Below, in pieces: positions 9,391 to 19,605 of a DNA stretch of 64,000 bases; positions within the stretch are counted from its first letter, which is position 1; each line of letters begins with the position of its first letter. The notes beneath the pieces are model-generated. The model ran no database searches. It saw nothing but the letters and a program-made list of their open reading frames with translations, and was not told where the DNA came from. This DNA comes from Gari tellinella (taxonomy: Eukaryota; Mollusca; Bivalvia; Cardiida; Psammobiidae), in NCBI GenBank assembly GCA_922989275.2, contig OV277869.1, forward strand, positions 23,694,189 through 23,758,188, in the 5' to 3' direction. The translations under genes were made by a program, and so were the position numbers.

Positions 9391-9437
9391 TTGTTGTTTT
9401 GTTTTGAAACAGACGAGTTTCAAAACAAAACAACAAC
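9391..9437. repeat. single-shell hairpin with CGAG in the loop
   Basis: TTGTTGTTTTGTTTTGAAA pairs perfectly with TTTCAAAACAAAACAACAA around the loop CAGACGAG. It sits exactly where the shared core of the D element breaks. Confidence 0.85.
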
Positions 9438-9594
9438 AATCTATTGTCATCACTCCGGCGTCCGCGCCGTTATCGTCGTCAGAAATCTAAACGTTGGGCA
9501 TAGCTTCTTCAATGTTTTATCTACAACCATGTTTTTATCTTGTTTATCTTGACAAGTCCTATCCAGCCATAACAAAATATAAACGGATTGGAAT

Positions 9595-9743
9595 ATTACT
9601 ATACTTTGCATATCTTATGCACCGGATCACTCGAGTTGTGTGTGTAAAGGCTATATCCAACGAGACCGAAGGTCGAGTTGGATATAGCCTTTACACACAC
9701 AACGAGAGTGATCCGGTACATAAGATATGCAAAGTATAGTAAT
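9595..9743. repeat. nested foldback with CGAG separators
   Basis: 149 bp, almost perfect arms. GATCACT-CGAG-TTGTGTG faces CACACAA-CGAG-AGTGATC, and further in ATCCAA-CGAG-ACC faces GGT-CGAG-TTGGAT around a GAA centre. Both CGAG pairs are in direct orientation. Confidence 0.9.
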
Positions 9744-9862
9744 GTTCCTTTTATTATATACCTCTTATAATAAAAATAAAATGAAAAACGATAGAAATGT
9801 TTCGAGCGTTACTATAAATAAACGGGATTTCCCATACGTCACACTTCGGGGAATGGCGCGTG

Positions 9863-10069
9863 AAAGTAAATACTCGCTATTACGACCACTAAAACGAATG
9901 CTAATTGATTAAATGATAGAGAGGTGACAGCTTAAAGCAAGGTGACAGTGAAACAGAAAGCTCCTAAAGGAGCTTTCTGCTTCACTGTCACCTTGCTTTA
10001 AGCGGTCACCTACCGTAAACACCCTAATACTTAACATAATTTAGTGGTCGTAATAGAGAGGTTTTACTG
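9863..10069. mobile_element. TA-B MITE
   Basis: Left AAGTAAATACTCGCTATTAC, right TAGAGAGGTTTTACTG then TA. Hairpin at 9936-10003 (AGAAAGCTCCTAAAGGAGC centre), bounded by CTTAAAGC and GCTTTAAG. Confidence 0.85.
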
Positions 10070-10437
10070 TAGTTCCGAACTTCCGACTACACAGTAAACG
10101 TTCTGTTCCCATTACACAAGGTACATGGGTAATACGGAATTTTCAATCCGTCAAGGTGTATTTGTTCGATAAAATACAGAAATATTTCGGGCAGAACATT
10201 GGTAGGTACATAATAAAATATTTTATTTCACACCTACATCGATTAAACCAATCGAAAGCCCCTCTTTCTACCACGTGACGGTACAAGAGAACCCTATATT
10301 GTACCGGAATTTAAAAAATCTATCCCAGAAGGCCATATTTTTCTCATATTGGACTCGGATCCAAAAAACCTATATTTTTCATATTGGACTGGACAACTCT
10401 TCCGACACTCTATTAAGAGTAACTTCCCTTGGCATTT
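10070..10437. other. no recognised feature
   Basis: Contains a short imperfect direct repeat of 'ATTTTTC(T)CATATTGGACT' near 10340 and 10375; otherwise plain sequence. Confidence 0.4.
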
Positions 10438-10548
10438 CACCTTGTTCCATCTCTGCAATGACACTCACTTTGAGACACATATTGTGTGTGTTGCTCGGAG
10501 CGAGTCTTTATAGGGAGGGAAAAATAAGACTTGGCTTACATTTGCAAT
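10438..10548. mobile_element. TA-D MITE, left fragment
   Basis: CACCTTGTTCCATCTCTGC is a decayed D left end, continuing through ATATTGTGTGTGTTGCTC to TATAGGGAGGGAA. It could belong with the right fragment at 11270-11405, split by the AT-rich segment between them. Confidence 0.6.
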
Positions 10549-11269
10549 ATTTATTTAATTTAATGACGTAACGATAAACAATATGCTGTAGACGTTTTGG
10601 CGCGTTAACGTTCAAACGTAAAATGCAGTAAATAACGTGGTGACGTTATAATAAGTTGTTTTTCTATATTATGAATATAATTTTTGTTTATCCGAATATA
10701 CGTTTTAAAAATGCATAAGATAATTTATACCTTATCGGACTGAAATTCTAAACATTAGTAAGTTTTATAATCATAACAACAAAAGAAAAAATATGAAAAT
10801 GCTTTTGAGGAATAAAATTACTGTAGGTATTTCTTCACTTTTAAAGGGAGGTAGGTTTTGAAAAAACGACCCTTTGTTAGATTTCTTACACCTTTAACAT
10901 GTTTAAAAAGAGTATATTGATGGAGGTAAATGATTAAAAATTAGATCTAGAACAGAAACTTATGCAAAATGATACGTGTAGACGATTATAGATTTGAAAT
11001 AGATCTTCTGGTGTGAGTAATAGCATTTTGGAGCTGTTTATAAGAGAGTTACGTCCACTCAGAGTCATGCGTGTAAATGTATGAATTTAAAAGTAGTCGC
11101 CTCGGTAAGATTGTAGTTATAATGTACTGTTAAGTGTTAAGTGATCTACACTATTGTTTATTTTTCATTGCAAAATAGAAAAATGGCGAATGCTTTTGGA
11201 GCGGAAAGTGGGGGTAATTCATATAGGTTATATAAAGTAGGCCTAAGGATTAAACTTAAATGCTTCAAA
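10549..11269. other. AT-rich segment, no recognised feature
   Basis: No palindrome or convincing exon. It may be an insertion splitting one D element, because a D left fragment precedes it and a D right fragment follows. Confidence 0.4.
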
Positions 11270-11405
11270 TCAAAGGTAACTTTCCGAATAGCGGCAGTCG
11301 ACAAATTTAAGCAGATGGTATTGCAGCCATGAAAAGAGTTAGACATAAAAAATATTGTCCTGTTTAGGGAACTACGACAAGAGCCGGTGTAGGGAGGGAA
11401 CACTG
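11270..11405. mobile_element. TA-D MITE, right fragment
   Basis: Carries the D right-half motif TTAAGCAGATGGTATTGCAG and ends GTAGGGAGGGAACACTG followed by TA. Confidence 0.65.
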
Positions 11406-11515
11406 TATTTTGTTTTTGGAAATTGCGAAGTCAAAGGCTAGGCTAGGCTAGAATGAATAGGAAAAAATGCATGTGGTTTCTTTTGTCATTTTATAATTTT
11501 ATGGTGTGAAATAAA

Positions 11516-11681
11516 GAGGTAATTTAACAGTGTTGAGTACAATACTGAATTCTATTGGACTCGTACACAGCAGTCATAATCCATATTGGACTCGGCTATC
11601 GCCTCGTCCAATATGAATTATGGCTGCTGTGTACTCGTCCAATAGATTTCAGTATTGTACTCAACACTGTTAAATAACCTC
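11516..11681. repeat. nested foldback with CTCG separators
   Basis: 166 bp. CTATTGGA-CTCG-TACACAGC faces GCTGTGTA-CTCG-TCCAATAG, and inside it ATATTGGA-CTCG-GC faces GC-CTCG-TCCAATAT around TATC. The separator is CGAG read on the other strand. Outer arms are GAGGTAATTTAACAGTG / CACTGTTAAATAACCTC. Confidence 0.9.
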
Positions 11682-11742
11682 TTAATATTACCAAGTGTCC
11701 TTTACCTTGGACATATTTCATCTTATTCTATCTGATCTTCAA

Positions 11743-12060
11743 GTTGACCAAGTTGGCCATAACTTCTTTATTCATCCACAACCTTCATTTTTGGTATTAA
11801 TGATCATATTGACAAGTCCAATCCCCAGACATACCAAACTATTGTACTAATTGACCTTGACCCGTAACCTATTTTTGTCTTTTTTGTCCGCGTCGTTGTC
11901 GTCGTCAGACATATTAACGTTGGCCATTACTTCAAGTTTTCATCGTCAACATTCATTTTTTGGTATGCATGTTAATCTTGATCATCCATTCCATACACAT
12001 ACAAATTTGACCATTTTGACTTGACCTTTGACCTAAGTTTAATGTTTTTCTCATTGATTT
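11743..12060. repeat. two diverged tandem units of about 160-180 bp
   Basis: GTTGGCCATAACTTC..TTTTTGGTATTAATG and GTTGGCCATTACTTC..TTTTTTGGTATGCATG start successive units, each ending in TTGACC-rich sequence. A third relic is at about 9440-9570. I associate this style with dispersed bivalve repeats. Confidence 0.6.
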
Positions 12061-12217
12061 TCAGAAAACAGACGAGCGTTAGCACCCACATGTAGCTAGA
12101 CACAAATCGTCGAACTGTCTTTTTTGTGATTTTCAACTTAATTGCATTGCGTTTATGTTTTTATTAGCACAACTTTCCAATAAAAAGTCTGTTTTGATTA
12201 TTGAAAAAAGATGGTTG

Positions 12218-12290
12218 CTTAAAGCAGGCTGAAAGTAAAGCGGAATACCCTTAATGCTGCTTTACCTTTGCTTGCTTTCAGATTACATCT
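12218..12290. repeat. TTAA-A core hairpin, mutated
   Basis: GCTTAAAGCAGGCTGAAAGT on the left, decayed right arm GCTTTACCTTTGCTTGC. Element ends are not seen. Confidence 0.55.
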
Positions 12291-12466
12291 GTAAGACATA
12301 GGAAACATGTGTTATATTGCATATACATGGCTGTATAAAGTCGAACTATTTTGTTTGGTCAGGGAATAAATTAAATATGTAAAAAGGTGTATATATTGGT
12401 AATGTGATAATTTGGAACGAATATATTAATTCCCGTTGCATTTTTAGCTATTTACACTGTTAAATA

Positions 12467-12657
12467 GAGTCGAACTTCGATATCTCGAACTCGCTTAACT
12501 CGAACTAATTGATATTTCAACACATGAATTACATTAGTTCATGTTCGATTAAATCGAACATTCCCGTAGTTAAAAGTTAAAACGTTGCTAAGCCACGTTA
12601 ACTTTGAACAACGAGTGTGTTCGACATAACCGAGTTCGAGATATCGAAGCTCGACTG
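12467..12657. mobile_element. TA-G MITE
   Basis: Ends GAGTCGAACTTCGATATC and GATATCGAAGCTCGACTG; TA precedes the left end. Inner palindrome AACGTTGCTAAGCCACGTT. Confidence 0.78.
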
Positions 12658-12754
12658 TTTTTACATTAGAATAAGGCCAACTCAATTGTGCGACAAAACA
12701 GCTATTTTTGTGTATTTGTATTACCTCATATATCGTTAGTTTGTGTTGCCTTCT

Positions 12755-12785
12755 CCGCATGGGTTCGAATCCCGAACGAGCTAAT
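12755..12785 (+). other. tRNA B-box-like sequence
   Basis: GGGTTCGAATCCCGAACGAG matches the pol III B box (GGTTCGAANCC) and can form a T-arm. No A box or cloverleaf fits upstream, so this is at most a SINE or tRNA relic. Confidence 0.3.
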
Positions 12786-12819
12786 CTTATTCTTTGAATT
12801 GTTTTCTCAACAACAGTAA

Positions 12820-12863
12820 AACTTTACCGATTACGACCACTAAAACGGCTAATGGATTATATA
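12820..12863. mobile_element. TA-B left-end fragment
   Basis: ATTACGACCACTAAAACGGC is the B left subterminal motif; the rest is missing. Confidence 0.5.
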
Positions 12864-12929
12864 ACATACTATGACAGTAAAACAAAACGATCATACGTAA
12901 AGGATCCTACATGTACTGTAATCCTACTA

Positions 12930-13176
12930 CAATGGAGAATCTGTTATTCTTTCCCGTTTAAACGCAAACGAAACGCAAACGCAAAGTACTAAAACGTAGA
13001 AAAGTACAACTTTTGGACAATTCTAAGAATTCATTTTTATCTTGGTGGCAAACAGTTTGGAGCCTGATCAGACGCCGGGTGACCCGGCGTCTGATCTGGC
13101 TCCAAACTGTTTGTAATTGAAATAATAGTTTTAGCGTAAACGCGTTTATTGGGAAAGAATAACGGTTTCTCCTCTG
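12930..13176. mobile_element. TA-C MITE, intact
   Basis: TA both sides (12928-12929, 13177-13178). Ends CAATGGAGAATCTGTTATTC and AACGGTTTCTCCTCTG. Perfect hairpin at 13049-13113 with CCGGGTGACCCGG. Confidence 0.88.
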
Positions 13177-13433
13177 TATAACTAACCCCTCTCCTCGGAC
13201 AACATTGCAATACTTCTACACCTAGTCGTGGTTTTGGTAGGTGAGTGCTTAAAAAGATTACAGTAAAGTAGAAATTTCCTTTTTTAGTTTAAATATATTT
13301 TATTATCAATTATATATAGGAACTGTTGTTGGACCACAAGCTCTGTCAACTTAGAGCCGACCTTAAGTTGGCAGAACTTGTCATGATCTAACGAAACAGT
13401 TTCTCTGCAATTGCCTAACAGCACTTGTATTTT

Positions 13434-13495
13434 GTTTTCGAAAACAGTTCGGATTCAAATCAGACGCCGAGGTCCAAGGTTATAAAGCGTCTGAG
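13434..13495. repeat. decayed shared hairpin
   Basis: AACAGTTCGGATTCAAATCAG with ACGCCGAGG remains; the right arm is reduced to AAGCGTCTGAG. Confidence 0.4.
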
Positions 13496-13565
13496 TATAA
13501 TTTTTTATTGTTCTCAAGCATTTGATTGGTCAGATTTGAGCCACCCATCCGCAATATCTTACATG

Positions 13566-13784
13566 TAACCCTAACCCTATAACATCTTTCTAGTTTTGAC
13601 GACGGGTAATCACTTAAAGCACGTTTAGAGTAAAGCAGAATGCGCATTAAGGCGTGTTCAAGCTAGATCTACTATCTGCTATGATACATTTTTTGTATGT
13701 TGCAAATCCTTGGTGTGAAAAATTTGAACCACTTTCTTCAGCGGAGGAATACATTGAAGGCGTATTTGTTGGTTTATGGGTTAA
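13566..13784. mobile_element. TTAA-A MITE, inverted, half hairpin
   Basis: Left TAACCCTATAACATCTTTC, right GGTTTATGGGTTAA. The left hairpin arm GAGTAAAGCAGAATGCGC is kept while the right arm is largely lost. Confidence 0.65.
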
Positions 13785-14590
13785 GGTTTAGTTTTAGAAA
13801 TTCTGACCAGCATACAGCAAATCTGAAGCAGACAATATTTTGGCATACATGTTATATGTCACAATATTCGAGGTGTATCGAGCGTAATAGCAATTGTAAT
13901 TCGTCGGGCGTCATTGCGTCGTAAATACGCCAAATACTGTTGTGGTATAGATTCAGGAAGTTTAAAACGATCCAGGCGACCTTATAAACTAAGCTATATA
14001 CATACTTCTAAAGCAAACAAAGCTATTGTGTCTATTTGTTATATGCTCTGGTAGCCTTAATGACGCGTTGAATTTCAGAGTATGCTTAGGCACAAAGAGC
14101 AAATATCCAGTTTTATGCGCAAACGTTTATGGACTCCAACATATACTCAACTAAAATGTAAAGGAATTCTCAGAAAACCACAAATATTTGTTCATTTTTA
14201 TTTATGCTTTTCGGTGGATTACCGGAACATAGCAGTGGATTATCACTTGGTAATCCACTGCAGTGGATTATCACCAATCGCCGTTTTCCCTGTAGGGCTC
14301 CCCAAAAATCGTAGTCAATCGTGTCTTATCGTTAAACTCCGGCAGTCCGATTTGTCTGCGAACCACTCGTGAAAATATAACGTCTGATGTTCACTCAATG
14401 GATTAAATTTCTTTCTTATACTGAAAAAACCAATTATCCTCTATTTAATTTTTTTCTTACCAAGCGATAAACTGTATCTAATACAATAAATAAAAAAATG
14501 ATACTTATTTGTTTTGGTGTACTATTGTTCCGTGGTTTACTGAAAGTTCCTTAACTTTTTTTCTTGGGTATATTAAGTTGATTTTGGTTA
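13785..14590. other. mostly plain AT-rich DNA with one small palindrome
   Basis: At 14213-14274, GGTGGATTACC, GTGGATTATCAC, GGTAATCCACTGC and AGTGGATTATCACC form direct and inverted copies of one 10-nt word. Nothing else is recognisable. Confidence 0.45.
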
Positions 14591-14790
14591 CAGTGGAGAA
14601 GATAAATGCGTTAACGCTCAATCTATTAATTCCTTTGCAAACAGTTTGAAGCCAGATCAGGCTTCAAAACGATTTTCCACTTAAATTAAAAAGAAAAGCA
14701 AGACTTGTGGAAATATTGTCATTTTCTACGTTTTAAATAGTGTAATGCGTTTACGTTTCGTAAAGGGGAGGAATAACGTTTTCTCCATTG
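14591..14790. mobile_element. TA-C MITE, hairpin arms deleted
   Basis: CAGTGGAGAAGATAAATGCG to AACGTTTTCTCCATTG; TA precedes it. The core is reduced to GTTTGAAGCCAGATCAGGCT, so the inner GACGCCG stem is gone. Confidence 0.75.
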
Positions 14791-14999
14791 AATCAGAAAT
14801 CCGGGTTTCGGGGGTTATAAGGTTCATCTTCTTCAACCAGACACGTGTTCGACATCTTCCTTTCCTTACGCATAGTCAGGCTCTTATTATGCAAATATTC
14901 AAATTACTAGATTATCATGTTTTGTTTCGACAGTATGCCATTTTGTTACATCGTTTGTTTTGGTCAGGTAATTGGAAATTGTAATATTTTCACGAAGGT

Positions 15000-15065
15000 G
15001 ACAGTTAAATGCAGGACAAATACTGAAGAGCTTTCTGTATTACTGTTGTCCTGCATTTGGAGATC
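15000..15065. repeat. B-like hairpin core variant
   Basis: AATGCAGGACAAATACTG faces TACTGTTGTCCTGCATTT around GAGCTTTCTG. Similar variants occur at 18375, 23222 and 50590. Confidence 0.55.
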
Positions 15066-15094
15066 TTCTGTCTCATAGGTTGACAGTGGGACAT

Positions 15095-15385
15095 TAGTTT
15101 GACCCTTTCATGGTCAAATTTATCGTGAGAATTTTACCTCTTTAGTTTGACCCTTTCATGGTCAAATTTATCGTGAGATTTTTACCTCTTCACCCTCATA
15201 TTATCGTCTGCTTCAATATTGTTATCTGCAATATCGTTTCAAAGTTAGATTTAATGCAGTACAACTGCCGTAATTTCAAAACAAGTGACACACAGTTTTG
15301 ATCCTGATCAGACGGCGCGTTACGCAGCGTCTGATCAGGATCAAAACTGTTTGCAAATGCGCTTTATGACGTCATTGATAGTTAA
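15095..15385. mobile_element. TTAA-E MITE with duplicated left end
   Basis: The first 48 bp (TTTGACCCTTTCATGGTC ..) occur twice in tandem (about 15093-15141 and 15142-15190). The hairpin at 15293-15352 has inner CGCGTTACGC. The right end GTCATTGATAGTTAA has lost the usual GTGAAAGGG. Confidence 0.75.
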
Positions 15386-15673
15386 CCCTTTTGCTGCCCT
15401 GGCGTCATCTCCTCTATTACACTTTCATAAAATCAGTTTAGATCTGGTCGCTGTCATAGTACCGTCAGCATACATTTTTCGTCCGCTTATACTTTAAACA
15501 TTTGGAATTTTATGCATTTTTACTTAGGAAACATTGATATCGGTGTCAAACAGTTTGGAGCCTAATCAGACGCCGCGTGACGCGGCGACGGATCAGGCTC
15601 ATAACTGTTTGCCGTAGATATCATTATTTCAGCATAACCGCTTTTTTTGGAAAGAATAACGTCTTCTCCACTG
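15382..15673. mobile_element. chimeric element: E-type left, C-type right
   Basis: The left half starts TTAACCCTTTTGCTGCC and runs to CGGTGTCAAACAG as in family E. The right half, after the hairpin, reads TTTCAGCATAACCGC..GAAAGAATAACGTC and ends TTCTCCACTG followed by TA, as in family C. The hairpin mixes both types: C-type GGAGCCT arms with E-type inner CGCGTGACGCG. Confidence 0.75.
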
Positions 15674-15800
15674 TACATGAAGTACATTACAACTAAACGT
15701 AAAACTTTCGTTGCACACTACATAATTATGATATACGTAAGCACTATATTCGAAGCACGTCCAAATGATCAACAAGGATGTCAAATTAGTTGATTTTCAT

Positions 15801-16061
15801 GCAACCCTTTCACTGTAAATGATTCCAAAATGACGTCAAAAGGCGCCCTTGCAATCAGTTTGGATCCTGATCCGACGCCACGTCACACGGCGTCGGATCA
15901 GGATACAAGCCGTTTGGCACTCGTTTCCCAAATTACTTTCAGTCATTCTTGTTTGAATTTAACTTTAAAACGACATCACAGACAACAGTATTCAAACAGA
16001 CGAGAATATAGCGGCGAATGGGGTAAAACGCTCACGATAAACGTGTCAATGAAAAGGTCAA
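15801..16061. mobile_element. TTAA-E MITE
   Basis: Left AACCCTTTCACTGTAAATG, right GTCAATGAAAAGGTCAA. Hairpin at 15858-15915 with CCGACGCCACG arms carrying paired substitutions. Confidence 0.75.
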
Positions 16062-16489
16062 TTCTCGATAAAGATGCATGATTTACATTTTAGGACTTGC
16101 GAGGGATGTAAGGAACCGTATTCCTCTTTTTCGTACGAACTCCATTAGGGGTAAATTTTGATTAACGCGAAATCCATCGAAAACACAACATAGACGGAAA
16201 ACTAGCAGACTCGGCTTCTTACCTAGCCTGTTCTTGAGCAATACCGTAATGTGCAACGTTGCTCATGCGCCCAATAGGCACCGGCGTAAGAAGAACTCAC
16301 GGTTTGAAATATACAGAAAATGCGCTTACATCAATGATCCCAAACGGACAGAAAATATAACAACACTGGATATAATGTACTTTGAGACTTAATACGGCCG
16401 CCAAAAACACTTAACATCTTCATGTTTGAGTAATCGAAGACTGACTGTTAAAACGCTTAAAGTTCAGATTTGCTCGATAAAATCAAATA
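16062..16489. other. no supported feature
   Basis: A minus-strand exon-like stretch at 16223-16303 was considered and not adopted. Otherwise plain sequence. Confidence 0.4.
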
Positions 16490-16694
16490 CAGTAGAACCT
16501 CTCTATTACGACCACTAAAAAGAAGGCTAATTGTCTGTATAAAAGACAGATGACAGCTTAAAGCAATGTGAAAATAAAACAGAAAGCTCCTGTAGGAGCT
16601 TTCTGTTTCACTTTCATATTGCTTTAAGCAGTCACCTGTCTTAAACGACTTATATTTGACACAACTTAGTGGTCGTAATAGAGAGGTTCTACTG
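16490..16694. mobile_element. TA-B MITE, intact type copy
   Basis: TA on both sides (16488-16489, 16695-16696). Ends CAGTAGAACCTCTCTATTAC and GTAATAGAGAGGTTCTACTG are inverted repeats. The core at 16557-16628 is bounded by CTTAAAGC and GCTTTAAG (TTAA on each side), with AAGCTCCTGTAGGAGCTT in the centre. TA duplication with CAGT ends suggests a pogo/mariner-type MITE. Confidence 0.88.
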
Positions 16695-16737
16695 TATGTT
16701 ATATTGCTATATTCTCACGGTCACGATGTGCAGTGTA

Positions 16738-16950
16738 CAGTGAAGAAGACATTTTTCCTTCCCGTTTAAACGCAAATGAAACACAATGCACTTAAATGCA
16801 GAAAATTCCAACTTTTTGAAATGTCATACTATTTATGTTAATCTGAGTGGCAAATAGTTTTGAGCCTGATTAGATTAGACGCCGGTTTACCCGATGTCTG
16901 ACCCGGCTCAAAAATGTAAGCAACGGAAATAATAGTTTTAGCGTATTTAG
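16738..16950. mobile_element. TA-C MITE, right end lost
   Basis: Starts CAGTGAAGAAGACATTTTTC. The hairpin has an internal GATTAGATTAGACGCC duplication in its left arm. No right terminal repeat follows. Confidence 0.65.
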
Positions 16951-17299
16951 TTTTAGTATACATGTAGCAACATAAACTTTAAACGTATCTTTACATATAT
17001 GTATCAATTTGTTCGTCAAAAAATGTTGTTTGGCAGTCATAAATTGAGATGGCGTCTTAATGCGAAGTTAAAGTAAAAGTAAATTAAAGAAATACTGTGA
17101 ATAGAAAGTGTACTAAATGCACAAATGTATACATACGCCAACGTCACTCTATACTTTTACTAATGATTAAAATCGTCCCAAAGAAACAAATCTAATGAGT
17201 TTTAAGCACTTTCAGTGGCAATAAAAAGGATTAACGTTCGGACAATCTATTCGGCTAACTATGTTGACCCATGACTTCTTTTCAGAATTAAATATAGTA

Positions 17300-17372
17300 G
17301 TTGCTTAAGACAGGCTGAACATAAAGCAGAATATTCCTTGAGGAGCAAAACGCTTTACTTCAAGCTACCGAT
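17300..17372. repeat. TTAA-A core, mutated
   Basis: GCTTAAGACAGGCTGAAC and AAAGCAGAATATTCC with GCTTTACTTCAAGC. Confidence 0.45.
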
Positions 17373-17524
17373 AAATAAGTATTTTTTTATGTTGCATAAT
17401 GCCATATTTCTTAATGTATAAGGTATTAAACTGCATTGTACTAAACAGTATGATCCACACAAGTCACTGTGCTACATTGTCTCATATCAAGAGCATCTGT
17501 TTTAAAATGTTATCACACAATCGT

Positions 17525-17925
17525 CTATAGATTTCTAATAATACATGTAACATAGATTACAGTATATTCTAACACGACTCGAAACCTACGGCATATAGAC
17601 AAAGAATACTGAGAAACGTATATTACGTCGCGATAATGAACTGCACGCGCGGCGTTTCCATCCGCTGTTTCATTTGCCCCATACGCGTAATACATAAATA
17701 GTAATTTTACAATTAAAGTCGCGTTAGAATTAAAAAAACTAAGTCTTAATTCTAACACGTCTCGAAACCTACGTAATAGAGACAAAGAATACCGAGAAAC
17801 GTATATAACGCCGCGATAATGAAATACACGCGCGGCGTTTCCATCCGCTGTTCCATTTGCTCCATACGCGTAATACATAAATAGTAATTTTATAATAAAA
17901 GTCACGTTAGAATTAAAATAACAAA
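17525..17925 (-). repeat. two 183-bp tandem units with a shared open frame
   Basis: Two copies containing CGCGGCGTTTCCATCCGCTG and TACGCGTAATACATAAATAG. The repeat length is a multiple of three and one minus-strand frame stays open through both, giving twice the peptide LLFMYYAYGAN followed by TADGNAAR. No family is recognised, there is no splice or initiation context, and the frame continues into the foldback at 17928, so coding is doubtful. Confidence 0.6.
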
Positions 17926-17927
17926 TT

Positions 17928-18083
17928 CGTAGGTGTCCATTACCGTGCATTAGATCACAGTTAGTCGTTAAGATGTGGGTAATTAGATCACTCGGCCTAA
18001 AGGCCTCGTGATCTAATGACTCCACATCTCAACTCCTGACTGTGATCTAATGCACGGTAATGAACACCTACGAATTTGTTATT
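17928..18083. repeat. nested foldback with CTCG separators
   Basis: 156 bp. The innermost ATTAGATCA-CTCG-GCC faces GGC-CTCG-TGATCTAAT around TAAA. Further out, unpaired triplets TCG and CTC oppose each other. Outer arms are AATAACAAATTCGTAGGTGT and its complement. Confidence 0.88.
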
Positions 18084-18278
18084 TCTTAAACATCTCTACC
18101 ACAGCCACTAAAAAGAAGGCTAATTGAATGTGTAAAAAAGGTGACAACTTAAAGCAAGGTGACAGTAAAACAGAAAAATGAGCTTTTTGTTTCACTGTCA
18201 CCTCACTTTAAGCAGTAACCTATCTTAAACACCTAATAATCAACACAATTAAGAGGTCGTAAGAGAGAGGTTTTACTG
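18084..18278. mobile_element. TA-B MITE, left end damaged
   Basis: CATCTCTACCACAGCCACTAA to AGAGAGAGGTTTTACTG then TA. The foldback at 17928-18083 abuts its left terminus. Confidence 0.75.
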
Positions 18279-18529
18279 TATTTGTTTCATACAAACAATG
18301 CAATATTTGCTGTACATTTAACGAGCAATCAAACTTAATTTAATGTTAACTGTGCGTTTTTAGTCGTCATGATAGGTGACAGGTCATGCAGGGCAACAGT
18401 ATTGCAGAAAGCTCAAAAATAAGTTTTATGCATTTCGTGTACTTTTATCCTACATTCATCAGCCACCGGTCTTTCAAAATCTACACGATTCTTTTAAAAG
18501 TTGTCGATTAACACGAGTATTAACCCTTC

Positions 18530-18758
18530 CCCCAATAGAAGCGCCTCTTTATTCATCCGCTGAAGAAAATAGTTCCAATTTAATCAGTAATGAATATGTA
18601 TTTTAGGGAATATTATCTATACTATAGTACATGATAGCTTAAAGCAGGCTGAAAGTAAAACAGAATGCGCCCTAAGGCGCATTCTGCTTTACTTTCAACC
18701 TGCTTTAAGTAATTACCTATCTTAAGTACTAGAAATAGGCTACCAGGTAAAGGATTAA
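18530..18758. mobile_element. TTAA-A MITE, intact
   Basis: TTAA flanks; left CCCTTCCCCCAATAG, right CCAGGTAAAGGATTAA. Near-perfect hairpin at 18638-18709. Confidence 0.85.
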
Positions 18759-18797
18759 TGTACATGAAATTCTGATGTGCTTGTATAGCGGGTTTTA

Positions 18798-19035
18798 CAA
18801 GGGAGAATATGTTATTCTTTACTGCTTCAACGAAACGCAATTGCAATATAATGTAAAAACAAATGACAGTTTTGTTAACTTTCTGATTATAATTTGAATC
18901 TGAATGGCAAACGATTTGGAACCTGATCAGACGCCTGGTTATCCGGCGTTTGGTCTGGCTCCAAATTGTTTGTAGTGAACAAAAGTTTTTAAGCATATTC
19001 ACGTTTATTAAGAACGAATTATGTATTTTCTACTG
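18798..19035. mobile_element. TA-C MITE
   Basis: TA then CAAGGGAGAATATGTTATTC; right TATGTATTTTCTACTG. Hairpin at 18907-18972, mutated. Confidence 0.7.
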
Positions 19036-19127
19036 TGGAGGTACATGTAATATGATACATACGGACTATCCAAGATCAGATAACAATCATTATTAGCGTA
19101 TGCTATTTAGGCCAGATCAAAGCACCA

Positions 19128-19312
19128 GATAAGGGTAGTTTTAAAACTAAAATCTTTATTTCTGAATTAAACCCTATGGTGTCACTACTCATTAGAATCG
19201 TCTCTTCGAGACGATTCTACTGAGTAGTAACACCATAATATTTGGTGCTAAAAAGAGTGAGAAAATGTTGGATTTGTTGAAAAAACTACCTCTTATCTGG
19301 AGCCCTGCCAAA
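19128..19312. mobile_element. family J element
   Basis: Left CCAGATAAGGGTAGTTTT and right AAAACTACCTCTTATCTGG are inverted repeats. The centre (19176-19232) folds as ACTACTCA/TGAGTAGT and AATCGTCTC/GAGACGATT with 4-nt unpaired spacers TTAG/CTAC. Related sequence is at 33510-33570 and, inverted, at 55313-55530. Confidence 0.65.
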
Positions 19313-19419
19313 TGCAAATAACCTTGCTTTCATGGGGAACCATTTGTGACTTTATAAATATTCCAACACGGTCATAAGACGTAATTATTTTGAAAAAAGG
19401 ATAAAGCTTAAACAAATAA

Positions 19420-19605
19420 TTCTAAACAGGTTGTAACCAGATAACCCAGTGTCTGACAAAGTTTCAAACTGTTTGCCTCTCAGATATATAAAAAAAAAGA
19501 TCGTCCGAATTGTAAAAAAGCTGTAATTTTCTGCATTTTATCGCACTGTGTTTTGCGTTTCGTTTCGTTTAGTAACGTTATTAGGGAACAAAAACATTAT
19601 GCTTT
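19420..19605. mobile_element. TA-C MITE fragment
   Basis: ACCCAGTGTCTGACAAAG, AACTGTTTGCC and GTGTTTTGCGTTTCG in C order; both ends are decayed. Confidence 0.5.

Noticed and set aside
12755..12785. A tRNA gene.
   Set aside because: Only the T-arm/B box is present; no D-arm or acceptor stem can be drawn.
13560..13585. Telomere-like CCCTAACCCT.
   Set aside because: Only about two units, at the end of a TTAA-A element; it is part of that terminus.
16223..16303. Minus-strand exon candidate with donor AG|GTAAGAAG.
   Set aside because: Acceptor (CCGTGAG) is poor, two frames are closed or end at a stop, and the open one shows no known pattern.
18622..19002. 126-codon minus-strand open frame.
   Set aside because: It spans the A hairpin and a C element; its peptide phrases recur wherever those repeats occur.
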